The notes beneath the pieces are model-generated. The model saw only the letters and a list, made by a program, of their open reading frames with translations, was not told where the DNA came from and made no database searches. Source: Massilia solisilvae (GTDB taxonomy: Bacteria; Pseudomonadota; Gammaproteobacteria; Burkholderiales; Burkholderiaceae_D). From it: a stretch of DNA of 64,000 nucleotides. Below, in pieces: positions 7,617 through 16,869 of the stretch (its first letter is position 1; each line of letters begins with the position of its first letter). The translations under genes were made by a program, and so were the position numbers. Where the stretch lies: positions 682,001-746,000 of the forward strand of contig NZ_JANUGV010000001.1 in the NCBI RefSeq assembly GCF_024753215.1, given 5' to 3'.

Positions 7617-8738
7617 TCAGGCAAGTTCAAGCCAACCGTCGTGGTACCAGGTGTACAGCGCGTCGCGCACGTCCTCGGTGGCGCTGGCGATCGCGGCGCC
7701 ATCGAGCGCGCGCTCGTCGGCCAGCAGGGCCAGTGCCGGCTTGTCGGCGCGCCCGGCCTGGAACGACTCGCCGTTGATGAACACATGCTTGCCGCGGTAG
7801 AGCATCTGGGTCTTGAGCGACAGCTTCACGCCGCGCTTTTCGGCCGATTCGAGGAAGCGGCCGATCGCCAGCGGCTTGGCCGGCGGCGTGAAGAACACGT
7901 TGTGCTTCGGCTCGGACATGTACTCGCCGAGGAAGATGGCCACGTCCTCTTCGTCCCAGCGCACCTTGTTCAGTTCCTCGGTGACGGTGGCCAGCATGTC
8001 GGCCGGGATCTCGGCCGGCTTGGTGGCAGGCTTGAGCGCAGGGTCGGTGTACAGCCCCGGCAGGTCGATCGAGTCGGCCATGAACTGCAGGAAGTTCTCG
8101 CCCAGCTCCTGGAAATTCGGCACCCTGAAGCCCACCGAGTAGGTCATGCACTCGCCCTCGGCGATGCCGTCGTGGTTGTACAGCGGCGGCAGGTACAGCA
8201 TGTCGCCCGGCTCGAGCACGTACTCTTCGTCCGGCTCGAAGTTGGCGAGGATCTTGACCGGCAGGCCGTCGACCAGGGTCTGGTCGCCGCCCTTGCTGAT
8301 GCGCCAGCGGCGCTTGCCGTGCGCCTGCAGCAGGAACACGTCGTACGAATCGTAGTGCGGGCCGACGCCGCCGCCGTCGGTGGCAAAGCTGATCATCAGG
8401 TCGTCCAGCCGGGTCTGCGGCACGAAGCGGAACTGGCGCAGCAGCGCGTCCACGCGCGCGTCGTACAGGTTCACGCCCTGCACCAGCATGGTCCACTCGC
8501 GCCGCTCGCGTGACGGCAGTTCGGCCAGCGGGCCGTGCTGCAAATTCCAATCGCCGTTCGCGTGCGTGAGCAGGCGCGACTCGACGTGGTTCTGGCGCGC
8601 CAGTTCGGCCAGTTTCTCGAACTTGAGCAGCGGTTTGAAATTGGGGATAGCCTGCCGGATCAGCAGGGGTTTCTTTTGCCAGTAATCGCGCAGGAACTGG
8701 GCGGGCGTGAGATTGCCAAGGAGCTGTAGTTTTTGCAT
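7617..8738 (-). CDS. roxA: JmjC/cupin ribosomal oxygenase RoxA (YcfD-type)
   Basis: Fe(II)- and 2-oxoglutarate-dependent oxygenase of the YcfD/ROXA family, which in E. coli hydroxylates an arginine of ribosomal protein uL16. With the ATG at 8738 the protein has 373 residues. The iron ligands are His128 and Asp130 (GPHYDSYDVF) and His189 (LYNHDG), almost the E. coli spacing. The N-terminus (LGNLTPAQFLRDYWQKKPLLIRQA) is the family hallmark, and a winged-helix-like C-terminal part follows. An upstream in-frame ATG at 8771 is less likely because a TATAAT box on this strand lies at 8745-8750, which would put the transcript start at about the ATG. Confidence 0.9.
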   Translation of the reverse strand: MQKLQLLGNLTPAQFLRDYWQKKPLLIRQAIPNFKPLLKFEKLAELARQNHVESRLLTHANGDWNLQHGPLAELPSRERREWTMLVQGVNLYDARVDALLRQFRFVPQTRLDDLMISFATDGGGVGPHYDSYDVFLLQAHGKRRWRISKGGDQTLVDGLPVKILANFEPDEEYVLEPGDMLYLPPLYNHDGIAEGECMTYSVGFRVPNFQELGENFLQFMADSIDLPGLYTDPALKPATKPAEIPADMLATVTEELNKVRWDEEDVAIFLGEYMSEPKHNVFFTPPAKPLAIGRFLESAEKRGVKLSLKTQMLYRGKHVFINGESFQAGRADKPALALLADERALDGAAIASATEDVRDALYTWYHDGWLELA

Positions 8739-8744
8739 GGATTC

Positions 8745-8750
8745 ATTATA
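8745..8750 (-). promoter_or_regulatory. -10 box of roxA placed for a leaderless mRNA
   Basis: A perfect TATAAT on the minus strand whose expected start point is the A of the roxA ATG (8738). No clear TTGACA-like box was seen, so confidence is limited. Confidence 0.4.
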
Positions 8751-8785
8751 ACCGTCGCCGGACAGGGGCAAAGCGGGGCAGGGGG

Positions 8786-8791
8786 TATAAT
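8786..8791 (+). promoter_or_regulatory. -10 box of slyD
   Basis: TATAAT 27 nt before the slyD ATG, with a Shine-Dalgarno AAAGGA between (8808-8813). The -35 region is weak. Confidence 0.45.
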
Positions 8792-8818
8792 CCGCTGCTT
8801 ACAACGAAAGGATGTGCG

Positions 8819-9376
8819 ATGAAGATTGCCAAGAACACGGTCGTGACGGTCAACTACCGCCTGTCGGACGCCCAGAACAACCTGATCGAAGAAGGCACCC
8901 AGCCGATGGTGTACCTGCACGGCGGGTACGAGAACACGCTGCCCAAGATCGAGGAAGAACTGGACGGCAAGGATGTCGGCTATTCGTCGGTCATCCAGAT
9001 CGAGCCGGAAGACGCGTTCGGCGACTACGACCCGGCCCTGATCAAGGTCGAGCCGAAGGATCGCCTGCCCGGGCCGATCGAAGTGGGTATGCAGTTCGAA
9101 GGCATGGCCGAGGGCGGCGACCCGGACGACGAGCCGACCATCTTCACCGTGACCGAAATCGCGGAAGACAAGGTGGTGCTGGACGGGAACCACCCGCTGG
9201 CCGGCATGGCGCTGCGCTTCGAGCTGTCGGTGATCGACGTGCGCGCGGCCACGCCGGAAGAGATCGCGCACGAGCACGTGCACGGCGCGCATGGCCACCA
9301 CCACGAAGAGCACGGCCACCAGGAGCTCGACGACAGCGAGCCGGGCGACCACTTCCGCAGCCACCCGCTGCAGTAA
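8819..9376 (+). CDS. slyD: FKBP-type peptidyl-prolyl isomerase SlyD
   Basis: Cytoplasmic prolyl isomerase and chaperone that also binds nickel in enterobacteria. The 185-residue protein has the FKBP half-domain, the inserted flap (IF) domain (about 70-130) and a histidine-rich tail (HEHVHGAHGHHHEEHGH) suited to metal binding. Key positions are VNYRLSDA near 11-18, YLHGGYENTLPKIEEEL near 31-47 and GNHPLAGMALRFELSVIDV near 123-141. It is a single gene with its own promoter, followed by a palindromic repeat. Confidence 0.93.
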   Translation: MKIAKNTVVTVNYRLSDAQNNLIEEGTQPMVYLHGGYENTLPKIEEELDGKDVGYSSVIQIEPEDAFGDYDPALIKVEPKDRLPGPIEVGMQFEGMAEGGDPDDEPTIFTVTEIAEDKVVLDGNHPLAGMALRFELSVIDVRAATPEEIAHEHVHGAHGHHHEEHGHQELDDSEPGDHFRSHPLQ

Positions 9377-9395
9377 GAGCACGCGCCGCCGGCAG

Positions 9396-9501
9396 GCAGG
9401 GTGGGCAGCTCGTCTGCCCACGCGTTCAAACCCGGCGTGACGGCCCGCGCGGCTTATCACACGCTGGCTGAACGTGTGGGCGGGAGACCCGCCCACCCTA
9501 C
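9396..9501. repeat. Palindromic repeat family A, copy 2 (paired element)
   Basis: GCAGGGTGGGCAG at the left and GCCCACCCTAC at the right, with CACGCGTTCA and TGAACGTGTG facing inwards. It separates the convergent slyD and the mutS-linked gene at 9516. Confidence 0.8.
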
Positions 9502-9515
9502 GGACAATCGCCAGC

Positions 9516-10451
9516 TTAGTCGGCCGCGTCCTTGACGGCGAACTTCGGTTCCCCATTGGTTTGCACGCGCACCTCCAGCGCGCCCGGCCCCACCGACAGG
9601 TGCCCCACATTCCCGCGCCACTCGATGCCGGGCTTTGCCCCTTTCGGCAGCCCCGCACTATCGACCAGCAGCACCTTGCCCGCAAATTTCTGCGCCAGCG
9701 CCAGCACCTGCCGGCGAGGCTCGGCGAAGCCGTCATGCCCCGCCGGCGCGCGCCGAAGCAGCGCGCGCAGCCCGGTCGGCTCCGAGAACGGCTTCAGGTC
9801 GCCTTCCGAGAACAGCACGATCGCCTCGACCTTGTCGCTCCTGGCGATCGCGAACAGGCGATTGAGCCAGAACCGGTTGGCCACCAGCCTGTCCTCGTAC
9901 TCGCTGTTGCGCCCGGCCGCGGGCAGGTAGTGATTGTTGTTGGAGGGAAGGTTGATCGTGGCGTACAGCACCTTGCCCACCTCCCAGTGCGCGTTCTCGG
10001 CATAGCTGCGAAAGCGCGGGCTCATCGACTGGCGCGTGAGCGCGATCTTCTTTTCTCCCAGCGACTGCTGCTCGGCGTAGAACAGCTCGCGCAGGCGCGC
10101 CAGGCGCTCGATCGCGTTCGAGCGGCCCGCCGAGTTCTTGCACTCGGTCCAGTCGCTGGCCGCGGGCAGCACCACCATCGGCCGCCGCGCGTTGTCGATG
10201 AGCTCGCGCCGCTGCTGGTACAGCTTGTCCACGCAGCCTTCCTGCACGCCCTTGATCCCGGCCACCACCACGAACGCGAGCGACTTCTCGCTGGTTTCCG
10301 CGATCGCCGCCTTCAGGTGTTCTTCGCCGCCGGAGATGAAGCTGTGCCCGATCACCGCAAAGCGCTGCCCGTCGTCGCGCTTGGGCGCGGCGCTGGCGGA
10401 CAGCGTCAGCAGCGCGCAGGACAGCAGCAGGGACCGGGACAACAGTTGCAT
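9516..10451 (-). CDS. Secreted protein resembling a degenerate metallophosphoesterase, coupled to mutS
   Basis: A 311-residue protein with a signal peptide (SLLLSCALLTLSASA). It looks like a family of secreted proteins from Burkholderiales that read GDNEWTDC at the position where this one has PAASDWTEC (about 95-103), followed by ERLARLRELFY. The usual DxH, GDN and GHD metal ligands of calcineurin-like phosphoesterases are not all visible, so the enzyme may be inactive. Its ATG overlaps the mutS TGA (TGATG on the minus strand), which implies translational coupling. A functional link with mismatch repair is not expected for an exported protein. Confidence 0.65.
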   Translation of the reverse strand: MQLLSRSLLLSCALLTLSASAAPKRDDGQRFAVIGHSFISGGEEHLKAAIAETSEKSLAFVVVAGIKGVQEGCVDKLYQQRRELIDNARRPMVVLPAASDWTECKNSAGRSNAIERLARLRELFYAEQQSLGEKKIALTRQSMSPRFRSYAENAHWEVGKVLYATINLPSNNNHYLPAAGRNSEYEDRLVANRFWLNRLFAIARSDKVEAIVLFSEGDLKPFSEPTGLRALLRRAPAGHDGFAEPRRQVLALAQKFAGKVLLVDSAGLPKGAKPGIEWRGNVGHLSVGPGALEVRVQTNGEPKFAVKDAAD

Positions 10452-13111
10452 CAGGCGGCCAGGCGTTTCAGTTCGTAGAGCCGTTCCAGCGCCTCGCGTG
10501 GGGTCAGCGCGTCGGGATCGATCGCGTCCAGCGCCTCGCGCACGGCGTCGGCTGCGGGCGCGGCGGCCGCCGCCTCGTCCTCGGGCTCCACGCACGGCGG
10601 CGGAGCAAACAGGTCCATCTGCGAGGCGCCATCCACCGCCTGCGCCTCCAGCCGCGCCAGGTGACGGCGCGCGGCGCGGATCACGCCCGGCGGCACGCCC
10701 GCCAGCTGCGCCACCTGCAGGCCGTAGCTCTGCGAGGCGGGCCCGTCCTGCACCGCATGCAGGAACACGATGCTGTCCTTGTGCTCGACCGCCGACAGGT
10801 GCACGTTGACCGCGCTCGGGTGGGCTTCCGGCAGCTGGGTGAGCTCGAAGTAGTGGGTGGCGAACAGCGTGAAGCTGCGGCTGGTCTCGATCAGGTGGCG
10901 CGCGATCGCCCACGCCAGCGCCAGGCCGTCGAAGGTCGAGGTGCCGCGGCCGACTTCGTCCATCAGCACCAGCGAGCGGTCGGTAGCGCCGTTGAGGATG
11001 GCGGCCGATTCGGTCATCTCCACCATGAAGGTCGAACGGCCGTTGGCCAGGTCGTCGGAGGCGCCGATGCGGGTGAAAATGCGGTCGATCGGGCCGATGG
11101 TGGCGCTGGCGGCCGGCACAAAGCTGCCCACGTAGGCCAAGAGCGTGATCAGCGCGACCTGGCGCATGAAGGTTGATTTACCGCCCATGTTGGGGCCGGT
11201 GATGAGCAAGAGCCGCTTGTCGTCCGTCAGCCGGCACGAGTTGGCGATGAAGCGCTCGATCTGGTTCTCGACCACCGGGTGGCGGCCTTCGACGATGTCC
11301 AGGCACGGCTCCTCCACGAGCGCCGGCGCGCACCAGTTGCTGCGCACGGCGTGCGTGGCCAGCGCGGCCAGCGTGTCGATTTGCGCCAGCCCGCGCGCGA
11401 TCGACTGCAGCTGGCCGATGAACGGGGCCAGGTCGGCCAGCAACTGGTCGTACAGCAGCTTCTCGCGCGCCAGCGCCTTGTCCTGTGCCGACAGGGCCTT
11501 GTCCTCGAACGCCTTCAGTTCGGGCGTGATGTAGCGCTCGGCGTTCTTGAGCGTCTGGCGGCGGCGGTAGTCCTCGGGCACCTTGTCGGCCTGGCCGTTG
11601 GTGACCTCGATGTAAAAGCCGTGCACCTTGTTGTACTCGACGCGCAGATTGGCGATGCCGGTACGGGCGCGTTCGCGCGATTCCAGGTCCACCAGGAACT
11701 GGCCGGCGTTCTCGGACAGGGCGCGCAGCTCGTCCAGCTCGGCGTCAAAGCCGCGCGCGAACACGCCGCCGTCGCGCACCATGGCCGCCGGCTCCTCGGC
11801 GATCGCGCGCGCCAGCAGGTCCAGGCAGGCATCCGGCGTGGCCAGCGCGGCGTGGATGTCGTGCAGCAGGCAGGTGTCGCCCGGGATGAAGCACTGCGCC
11901 ACCTGTGCGCGCAGCGCCGGCAACTGCTTCAGGCCGTCGCGCAGGCTGGCCAGGTCGCGCGGGCGCGCCGACAGCAGCGCCACGCGGGTGGTGATGCGCT
12001 CGATGTCCGGCACCTGCGACAGCGTCGCCAGCAGGCTGCCGGCGGCGTCGCGCTCGATCAGCGCCTGCAGCGCCTGGTGGCGCGAGTGTGCCACCGCCTG
12101 GTCGCGCTTTGCGTGGTGCAGCCAGTGGCGCAGCAGGCGCGAGCCCATCGCGGTGCGGCAGTGGTCCAGCAGCGAAAACAGCGTGGGCGACTCCTGCCCG
12201 CGGATCGTCTCGGTCAGTTCCAGGTTGCGGCGCGTGGCCGCGTCCAGCCCGATGAATTCGTTCTCGCTTTCGACCGCCAGGCTCTTCACGTGCTGCAGCC
12301 CGCGGCCCTGCGTCGATTGGGCGTAGCGCAGCAGTGCGCCGGCCGCCCCGAACGCCGCGCCCAGGCCGTCGGCGCCATAGCCCGAGAGGGTGGCCACCGC
12401 CAGCTGGTCGAGCAGCGCCTTGTGGCCCTTGACCACGTCGAAGTGCCACTCCGGCACGTGCTGGGTGTGCCCGATCGGGCTGTCCGCGAACAGGTCGCTG
12501 TCATCGTCGGCGCGCAGCACCTCGGCCGGCGCAATGCGCTCGAGCTCCTGCGCCAGGCGTACGCCCACCGTGCGCGCGTCGCCGGAGAATTCCATCAGCT
12601 TGAGCGCGCCCGACGCCAGCGACAGCCAGGCCAGGCCGCAGGTGGACACCTTGCGCTGGGTGAGCGTGCACACCGCCAGCAGCGGGCGCTCCGCTTTTTC
12701 GGGCAACAGGTCGGCATCGGTCAGGGTGCCGGGCGTGACCACCCGCACCACCTTGCGCTCCACCGGGCCTTTGCTGGTGGCCGGGTCGCCGATCTGCTCG
12801 CAGATCGCGCACGACTCTCCCATGCGCACCAGCTTGGCCAGGTAGGGGTCGAGCGAGTGGAAGGGCACGCCGGCCATCTTGATCGGCACGCCGTTCGACG
12901 AACCGCGCGCAGTGAGCGTGATGCCGAGGATGCGCGCCGCCTTCTCGGCGTCGTCGAAGAACAGCTCGTAGAAGTCGCCCATGCGGTAGAACACCAGCAT
13001 TGTCGGATAGTTCGCTTTTATCCGAAGATATTGGGCCATCATGGGCGTATGTTTTTCCGTCGCGCTGCTCTTTGCCGCGGCGGCGTTGATCTCGTTCGGG
13101 ACAGTGGTCAT
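10451..13111 (-). CDS. mutS: DNA mismatch repair ATPase MutS
   Basis: Recognises mismatches and small loops and starts methyl-directed-type repair with MutL. The 886-residue product has the N-terminal mismatch-binding domain ([30 protein letters not shown], with the Phe-x-Glu reading head), connector, lever, clamp and C-terminal ATPase (P-loop GPNMGGKST near residue 635; Walker [14 protein letters not shown]). The start at 13111 is chosen because AACGAGAA precedes it; a longer start at 13159 is possible. It is transcribed with the overlapping downstream gene. Confidence 0.95.
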   Translation of the reverse strand: MTTVPNEINAAAAKSSATEKHTPMMAQYLRIKANYPTMLVFYRMGDFYELFFDDAEKAARILGITLTARGSSNGVPIKMAGVPFHSLDPYLAKLVRMGESCAICEQIGDPATSKGPVERKVVRVVTPGTLTDADLLPEKAERPLLAVCTLTQRKVSTCGLAWLSLASGALKLMEFSGDARTVGVRLAQELERIAPAEVLRADDDSDLFADSPIGHTQHVPEWHFDVVKGHKALLDQLAVATLSGYGADGLGAAFGAAGALLRYAQSTQGRGLQHVKSLAVESENEFIGLDAATRRNLELTETIRGQESPTLFSLLDHCRTAMGSRLLRHWLHHAKRDQAVAHSRHQALQALIERDAAGSLLATLSQVPDIERITTRVALLSARPRDLASLRDGLKQLPALRAQVAQCFIPGDTCLLHDIHAALATPDACLDLLARAIAEEPAAMVRDGGVFARGFDAELDELRALSENAGQFLVDLESRERARTGIANLRVEYNKVHGFYIEVTNGQADKVPEDYRRRQTLKNAERYITPELKAFEDKALSAQDKALAREKLLYDQLLADLAPFIGQLQSIARGLAQIDTLAALATHAVRSNWCAPALVEEPCLDIVEGRHPVVENQIERFIANSCRLTDDKRLLLITGPNMGGKSTFMRQVALITLLAYVGSFVPAASATIGPIDRIFTRIGASDDLANGRSTFMVEMTESAAILNGATDRSLVLMDEVGRGTSTFDGLALAWAIARHLIETSRSFTLFATHYFELTQLPEAHPSAVNVHLSAVEHKDSIVFLHAVQDGPASQSYGLQVAQLAGVPPGVIRAARRHLARLEAQAVDGASQMDLFAPPPCVEPEDEAAAAAPAADAVREALDAIDPDALTPREALERLYELKRLAA

Positions 13112-13297
13112 TTCTCGTTGTGTAGTACGGCAGAGCAGGTTGCAAGCCAAGGGCGCCATTTTACCGCGATCGGTCCTGCTCGCCAGAGGGCCGAGCTTGC
13201 CGGTTTCACGTTTTCCTTGTCGAATTTTTTTACATGCGGTGGCAAAAAAGCTGCGACCACTTGGCTAAGTTATTGATATTGCTGGGTTTCAAATTTT

Positions 13298-13313
13298 TGG
13301 CACGGTTCCTGCT
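13298..13313 (+). promoter_or_regulatory. Sigma-54 (RpoN) promoter of the PEP-CTERM gene
   Basis: TGGCACGGTTCCTGCT matches the -24/-12 consensus TGGCACG-N4-TTGCW at all but one key position, with GG and GC exactly 12 nt apart. The expected start point near 13323 gives a 45-nt leader before the ATG at 13368. PEP-CTERM genes of beta-proteobacteria are often sigma-54 dependent. Confidence 0.8.
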
Positions 13314-13367
13314 AAGTGTCAGGCGCTTAACCCAACAGTGGACCACCCAGAAAAAAGGACAACAACA

Positions 13368-14018
13368 ATGAAAACCAAGGTATTGAAATCAGTGATTGCC
13401 AGCGTGCTGGTGGCAGCCGGGGCGCACGCCCAGGCGACGGTGGTGGCATCCAATTCGGATGGCGCGATCTTCGACGGCTCTTCGGGTAACCGCACGCTCA
13501 CGGTCACCTCGCATGGGACGATCCAGGACCTGAACCTGACGGTCGATTTCGCCAAATGCGACAACAACGGCGCCGACGGGCCGCTGCTGGACGCGAACAA
13601 CAATTGCATCGGGCGCGGCAATTCGTTCGACAGCGAGATCGTGTTTTCGCTCACGGGCCCGAACGGCCAGCCGGTCAGTCTCGTTCAAAAGAACACGTTC
13701 AGCAACGGCAACACCCCGGGCCTGGGCCGCATTCAGCTGACCTTCGACGATGAGGCATCGACGGCCGCTGGCGGCAAGATGCGCGCGGGCTCCTACGCGC
13801 CGGTGCAGGCGCCTTCCGTGTTCGATGGTCTGGACATGTTCGGCAACTGGACGCTGTTCGTGCAGGATACGCGCAGGGGCGATCCGCTCCAGTATTTTGG
13901 CGCCTGGCTCGACATCACGAGCGGCACTGTCGCGGAAGTGCCGGAGCCGGCCACGGTGGCGATCGTGGGACTTGGCCTGATCGGCATGGGCGCGCTGCGC
14001 CGCCGCCGGCAGGTTTGA
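13368..14018 (+). CDS. PEP-CTERM sorting-domain protein with a P-domain-like fold
   Basis: A 216-residue exported protein. It has a signal peptide (residues 1-22), a beta-sandwich that reads like a proprotein-convertase P domain (HGTIQDLNLTVDF, SEIVFSLTGPNGQPVSL, then FGNWTLFVQDTRRGDPLQYFGAWLDI), and a C-terminal VPEPATVAIVGLGLIGMGALRRRR, which is the PEP-CTERM signal recognised by exosortase (XrtA/EpsH-type). Such proteins are linked to exopolysaccharide production and biofilm or floc formation. The ribosome site AAAGGA is close to the ATG. It forms a complete single-gene unit between a sigma-54 promoter and a terminator. Confidence 0.9.
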   Translation: MKTKVLKSVIASVLVAAGAHAQATVVASNSDGAIFDGSSGNRTLTVTSHGTIQDLNLTVDFAKCDNNGADGPLLDANNNCIGRGNSFDSEIVFSLTGPNGQPVSLVQKNTFSNGNTPGLGRIQLTFDDEASTAAGGKMRAGSYAPVQAPSVFDGLDMFGNWTLFVQDTRRGDPLQYFGAWLDITSGTVAEVPEPATVAIVGLGLIGMGALRRRRQV

Positions 14019-14062
14019 TGGGACGTTGTTCGGTCGGCGTCAGCGCCGGCTGGCATCGGGGG

Positions 14063-14099
14063 AGGCAGGGGCCCGCGCGAGCGGGCCTCTGCCTTTTAA
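14063..14099 (+). terminator. Strong terminator of the PEP-CTERM gene
   Basis: A 14-bp stem (AGGCAGGGGCCCGC paired with GCGGGCCTCTGCCT, one wobble), a GCGA tetraloop and TTTT. Confidence 0.85.
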
Positions 14100-14104
14100 A
14101 CCGC

Positions 14105-14184
14105 CGTCGTTCCCGCGCAGGCGGGAACCCATGCTCCGCGTATTGTCACGCGGCCTATGGGTCCCCGCCTTCGCGGGGATGACG
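14105..14184. repeat. Palindromic repeat family B, copy 2
   Basis: CGTCGTTCCCGCGCAGGCGG at the left; CCGCCTTCGCGGGGATGACG inverted at the right. It lies between a terminator and the end of cphA on the other strand. Confidence 0.8.
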
Positions 14185-14212
14185 TTGGTAAATTCGCTTG
14201 CCTGGCTGCGGG

Positions 14213-16783
14213 TCAGCCTTCGGCCACGCGCCTGGCGATGTGCGCCAGCGCCTCGTCCACCTGGTCGATCAGGATCAGCGCCAGGTCGCCGTCGGACAGG
14301 CGCGAGAGCGCGCGGTCGATGGCGACGAATTCGCCGTTGATCTCCTCCACATGGCTGGTGCGGGTGGCGCCGGCCAGGCCCTCGCGCAGCAGCGCGATCA
14401 CCTCGCCGTCGGCGCGGCCGCGCTGGCACTGGTCCTGGTACAGCAGCACGTCGTCGAACGCGGCGCCCAGGATGCGGGTCTGGTCGCGGATGTCCTCGTC
14501 GCGGCGGTCGCCCGCGCCGCTGATCAAGACCAGCCGGCGCTTGGCCGGCATGGCCTCGACCGCGTTCACCAGCGCCTGCATCGCGTCCGGGTTGTGGCCG
14601 TAGTCGGCGATCACGGTCGCGCCGCGATAGTCGAACACGTTAAAGCGCCCCGGCGCGTTGTTGCTCTCGCCCTTGAAGGTCGCAAGGCCGATGCGGATCG
14701 CGTCCCACGGCACGTTCACCGCCCAGGCGGCGGCCACCGCGGCCATCACGTTCTCGACCTGGAAGCCGATCACGCCGCCACGGGTGAGCGGCACGTCCGC
14801 AAGCGCCAGGCGCTGTTCGAACTTGCCCTGCGCCGCGACCAGCATGCCGTCCTCGACGAACACCACGCGCTTGCCTTTGGCGCGGTGCATCGACAGCGGC
14901 GGGTGCGTGCCGTCCAGCGCAAAGAAGGTGACGTCGCCGCGGGTCTTCTCGGCCATGCTGGCCACCATCGGGTCGGCAGCGTTGAGCACGGCCATGCCGC
15001 CCGGCGCCACGTTCATCACGATCACGCGCTTGAGCACCTTCAGGTCCTCCAGCGTGGTGATGTAGTTCAGGCCCAGGTGGTCGCCCGCGCCGATGTTGGT
15101 CACCACCGCCACCTGGCAGCGGTCGAAGGCCAGGCCCTCGCGCAGCATGCCGCCGCGCGCGGTCTCGAACACGGCAGCGTCCACGTCCGGGTGCAGCAGC
15201 ACGTTGCGCGCGCTGCGCGGACCGCTGCAGTCGCCGCTGTCGATGCGGCGCCCCTCGATGTACACACCGTCGGTGTTGGTCATGCCGGTGCGCAGGCCCG
15301 AGGCGCCGAGCAGGTGCGCGATCAGGCGCACGGTCGTGGTCTTGCCGTTGGTGCCGGTCACCGCCACCACCGGGATGCGCCCGTCGTCGCCGTCCTTGAA
15401 CATGGTCGAGATGATCGCCTCGCCCACCGCGCGGCCCTTGCCGAACGAGGGCGAGATGTGCATGCGCAGGCCCGGCGCGGCGTTCACCTCGACGATGCCA
15501 CCGCCTTGTTCCTCGATGGGCTTGAGCACGCTGTCGCAGACCAGGTCCACGCCGCAGATGTCCAGGCCCACCATGTTGGCCGCGGCGATCGCGCGGGCCG
15601 CCACTTCCGGATGCACGTCGTCGGTCACGTCGGTGGCGGCGCCGCCGGTGGACAGGTTGGCGTTGTTACGCAGCCGTACGCGCTCGCCCTTGGGCGGCAC
15701 CGAGTCGGCGTTGTAGCCTTGCTTGGCCAGGCTGGCCAGCGCGATGTCGTCGAAGCGGATCTTGGTCAGCGAGGTTGCGTGGCCGCTGCCGCGGCGGGGG
15801 TCCTTGTTGACGATCTCGACCAGTTCGCGCACCGTGTGCTCGCCATCGCCCACCACCGAGGGCGGGTCGCGCCGCGCGGCCGCCACCAGCTTGTCGCCTA
15901 CCACCAGCAGGCGGAAGTCGTGGCCCGGCAGGTAGCGCTCGACCATGATCTCGTCGCGGAATTCGCTCGCGGTGTGAAAGCCGGCGGTGAGCTGCTCGCG
16001 CGTGGTCACGTTGACCGTCACGCCCTTGCCCTGGTTGCCGTCCTTCGGCTTGATCACCACCGGCAGGCCGATCTCCAGCGCGGCGGCCCAGGCGTCGTCC
16101 GGGTCGCTCACGGTGCGGCCCAGCGGCACCGGCACGCCGGCCGCATGCAGCAGCTTCTTGGTCAGTTCCTTGTCCTGCGCGATCGACTCGGCGATCGCGC
16201 CGGTGCAGTCCATCTCGGCGGCCTGGATGCGGCGCTGGCGGCTGCCCCAGCCGAACATCACCAGGCTGCCTTCGGTCAGGCGGCGGTACGGGATGCCGCG
16301 CGCCACCGCGGCCTGCACGATCGAGCCGGTGGACGGGCCCAGGCGCACATCCTCGTCCAGTTCGCGCAGCTGCGCGAGCGCCGCTTCCAGGTCGAAGGGG
16401 GTGTCGTCGCGCGCCGCTTCGCACAGCTTTTGCGCAAGGTCCAGCGCCAGGCGGCCGACTTCCTCTTCGGTGTACTCGACCACCACCTGGTACACGCCCG
16501 GCTCGATGGTGGCCGTGGTGCGGCTGAAGGTCACCGGGCAGCCGGCCTGCGCCTGCAGGTCGAGCGCGGCAAGTTCCAGCACCTGTGCCATCGGCACCTT
16601 CTTGTCCTGGCCGGTCGGCGCGAGCTGGCTGACGTGGGGGAAGCGCGTGCGCAGGCGGGTCTCGAAGCCGGGCAGGGCGGCGATGGATTCCTCGTCGGGC
16701 GTGCACTTGACGATGGCTTCCACCGAGGTATGGTGGCTCCAGAGGTTGGGACCCCGCAGGGCCCGTACGCGTGATACTTCCAT
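14213..16783 (-). CDS. cphA: Cyanophycin synthetase
   Basis: Makes cyanophycin, a nitrogen-storage polymer of a poly-Asp chain with Arg side chains, by adding Asp and Arg in turn at the cost of ATP. The 856-residue protein has an N-terminal domain (1-160), an ATP-grasp domain (about 190-460, with PVVIKPKDGNQGKGV near 241-255 and GIVEVNAAPGLRMH near 429-442) and a C-terminal Mur-ligase-like domain with an intact P-loop GTNGKTTT at 477-484. All parts of a full CphA are present at normal length (about 870). It lies 86 nt downstream of a paralogue with a broken P-loop, so the two are probably one operon. Confidence 0.93.
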   Translation of the reverse strand: MEVSRVRALRGPNLWSHHTSVEAIVKCTPDEESIAALPGFETRLRTRFPHVSQLAPTGQDKKVPMAQVLELAALDLQAQAGCPVTFSRTTATIEPGVYQVVVEYTEEEVGRLALDLAQKLCEAARDDTPFDLEAALAQLRELDEDVRLGPSTGSIVQAAVARGIPYRRLTEGSLVMFGWGSRQRRIQAAEMDCTGAIAESIAQDKELTKKLLHAAGVPVPLGRTVSDPDDAWAAALEIGLPVVIKPKDGNQGKGVTVNVTTREQLTAGFHTASEFRDEIMVERYLPGHDFRLLVVGDKLVAAARRDPPSVVGDGEHTVRELVEIVNKDPRRGSGHATSLTKIRFDDIALASLAKQGYNADSVPPKGERVRLRNNANLSTGGAATDVTDDVHPEVAARAIAAANMVGLDICGVDLVCDSVLKPIEEQGGGIVEVNAAPGLRMHISPSFGKGRAVGEAIISTMFKDGDDGRIPVVAVTGTNGKTTTVRLIAHLLGASGLRTGMTNTDGVYIEGRRIDSGDCSGPRSARNVLLHPDVDAAVFETARGGMLREGLAFDRCQVAVVTNIGAGDHLGLNYITTLEDLKVLKRVIVMNVAPGGMAVLNAADPMVASMAEKTRGDVTFFALDGTHPPLSMHRAKGKRVVFVEDGMLVAAQGKFEQRLALADVPLTRGGVIGFQVENVMAAVAAAWAVNVPWDAIRIGLATFKGESNNAPGRFNVFDYRGATVIADYGHNPDAMQALVNAVEAMPAKRRLVLISGAGDRRDEDIRDQTRILGAAFDDVLLYQDQCQRGRADGEVIALLREGLAGATRTSHVEEINGEFVAIDRALSRLSDGDLALILIDQVDEALAHIARRVAEG

Positions 16784-16834
16784 AAACCTTCAATCCTTTG
16801 TGTGGTCCGCGCGCGTTGCGATGGCGCGGCAGCG

Positions 16835-16856
16835 GCGGCCCTGCTGTGCGGGCCGC
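16835..16856 (-). other. Hairpin between the two cyanophycin synthetase genes
   Basis: GCGGCCC-N8-GGGCCGC inverted repeat in the 86-nt gap. There is no T run on the minus strand, so a partial terminator or RNA-processing/stability hairpin is more likely than a full stop of transcription. Confidence 0.4.
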
Positions 16857-16869
16857 TTCGTATTTTTTG

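Noticed and set aside
14198..16774. 858-codon open frame on the plus strand opposite cphA
   Set aside because: Shadow of GC-rich codon use on the antisense strand: composed of His, Arg, Val and Ala runs with no family features, while the minus strand encodes a complete CphA.
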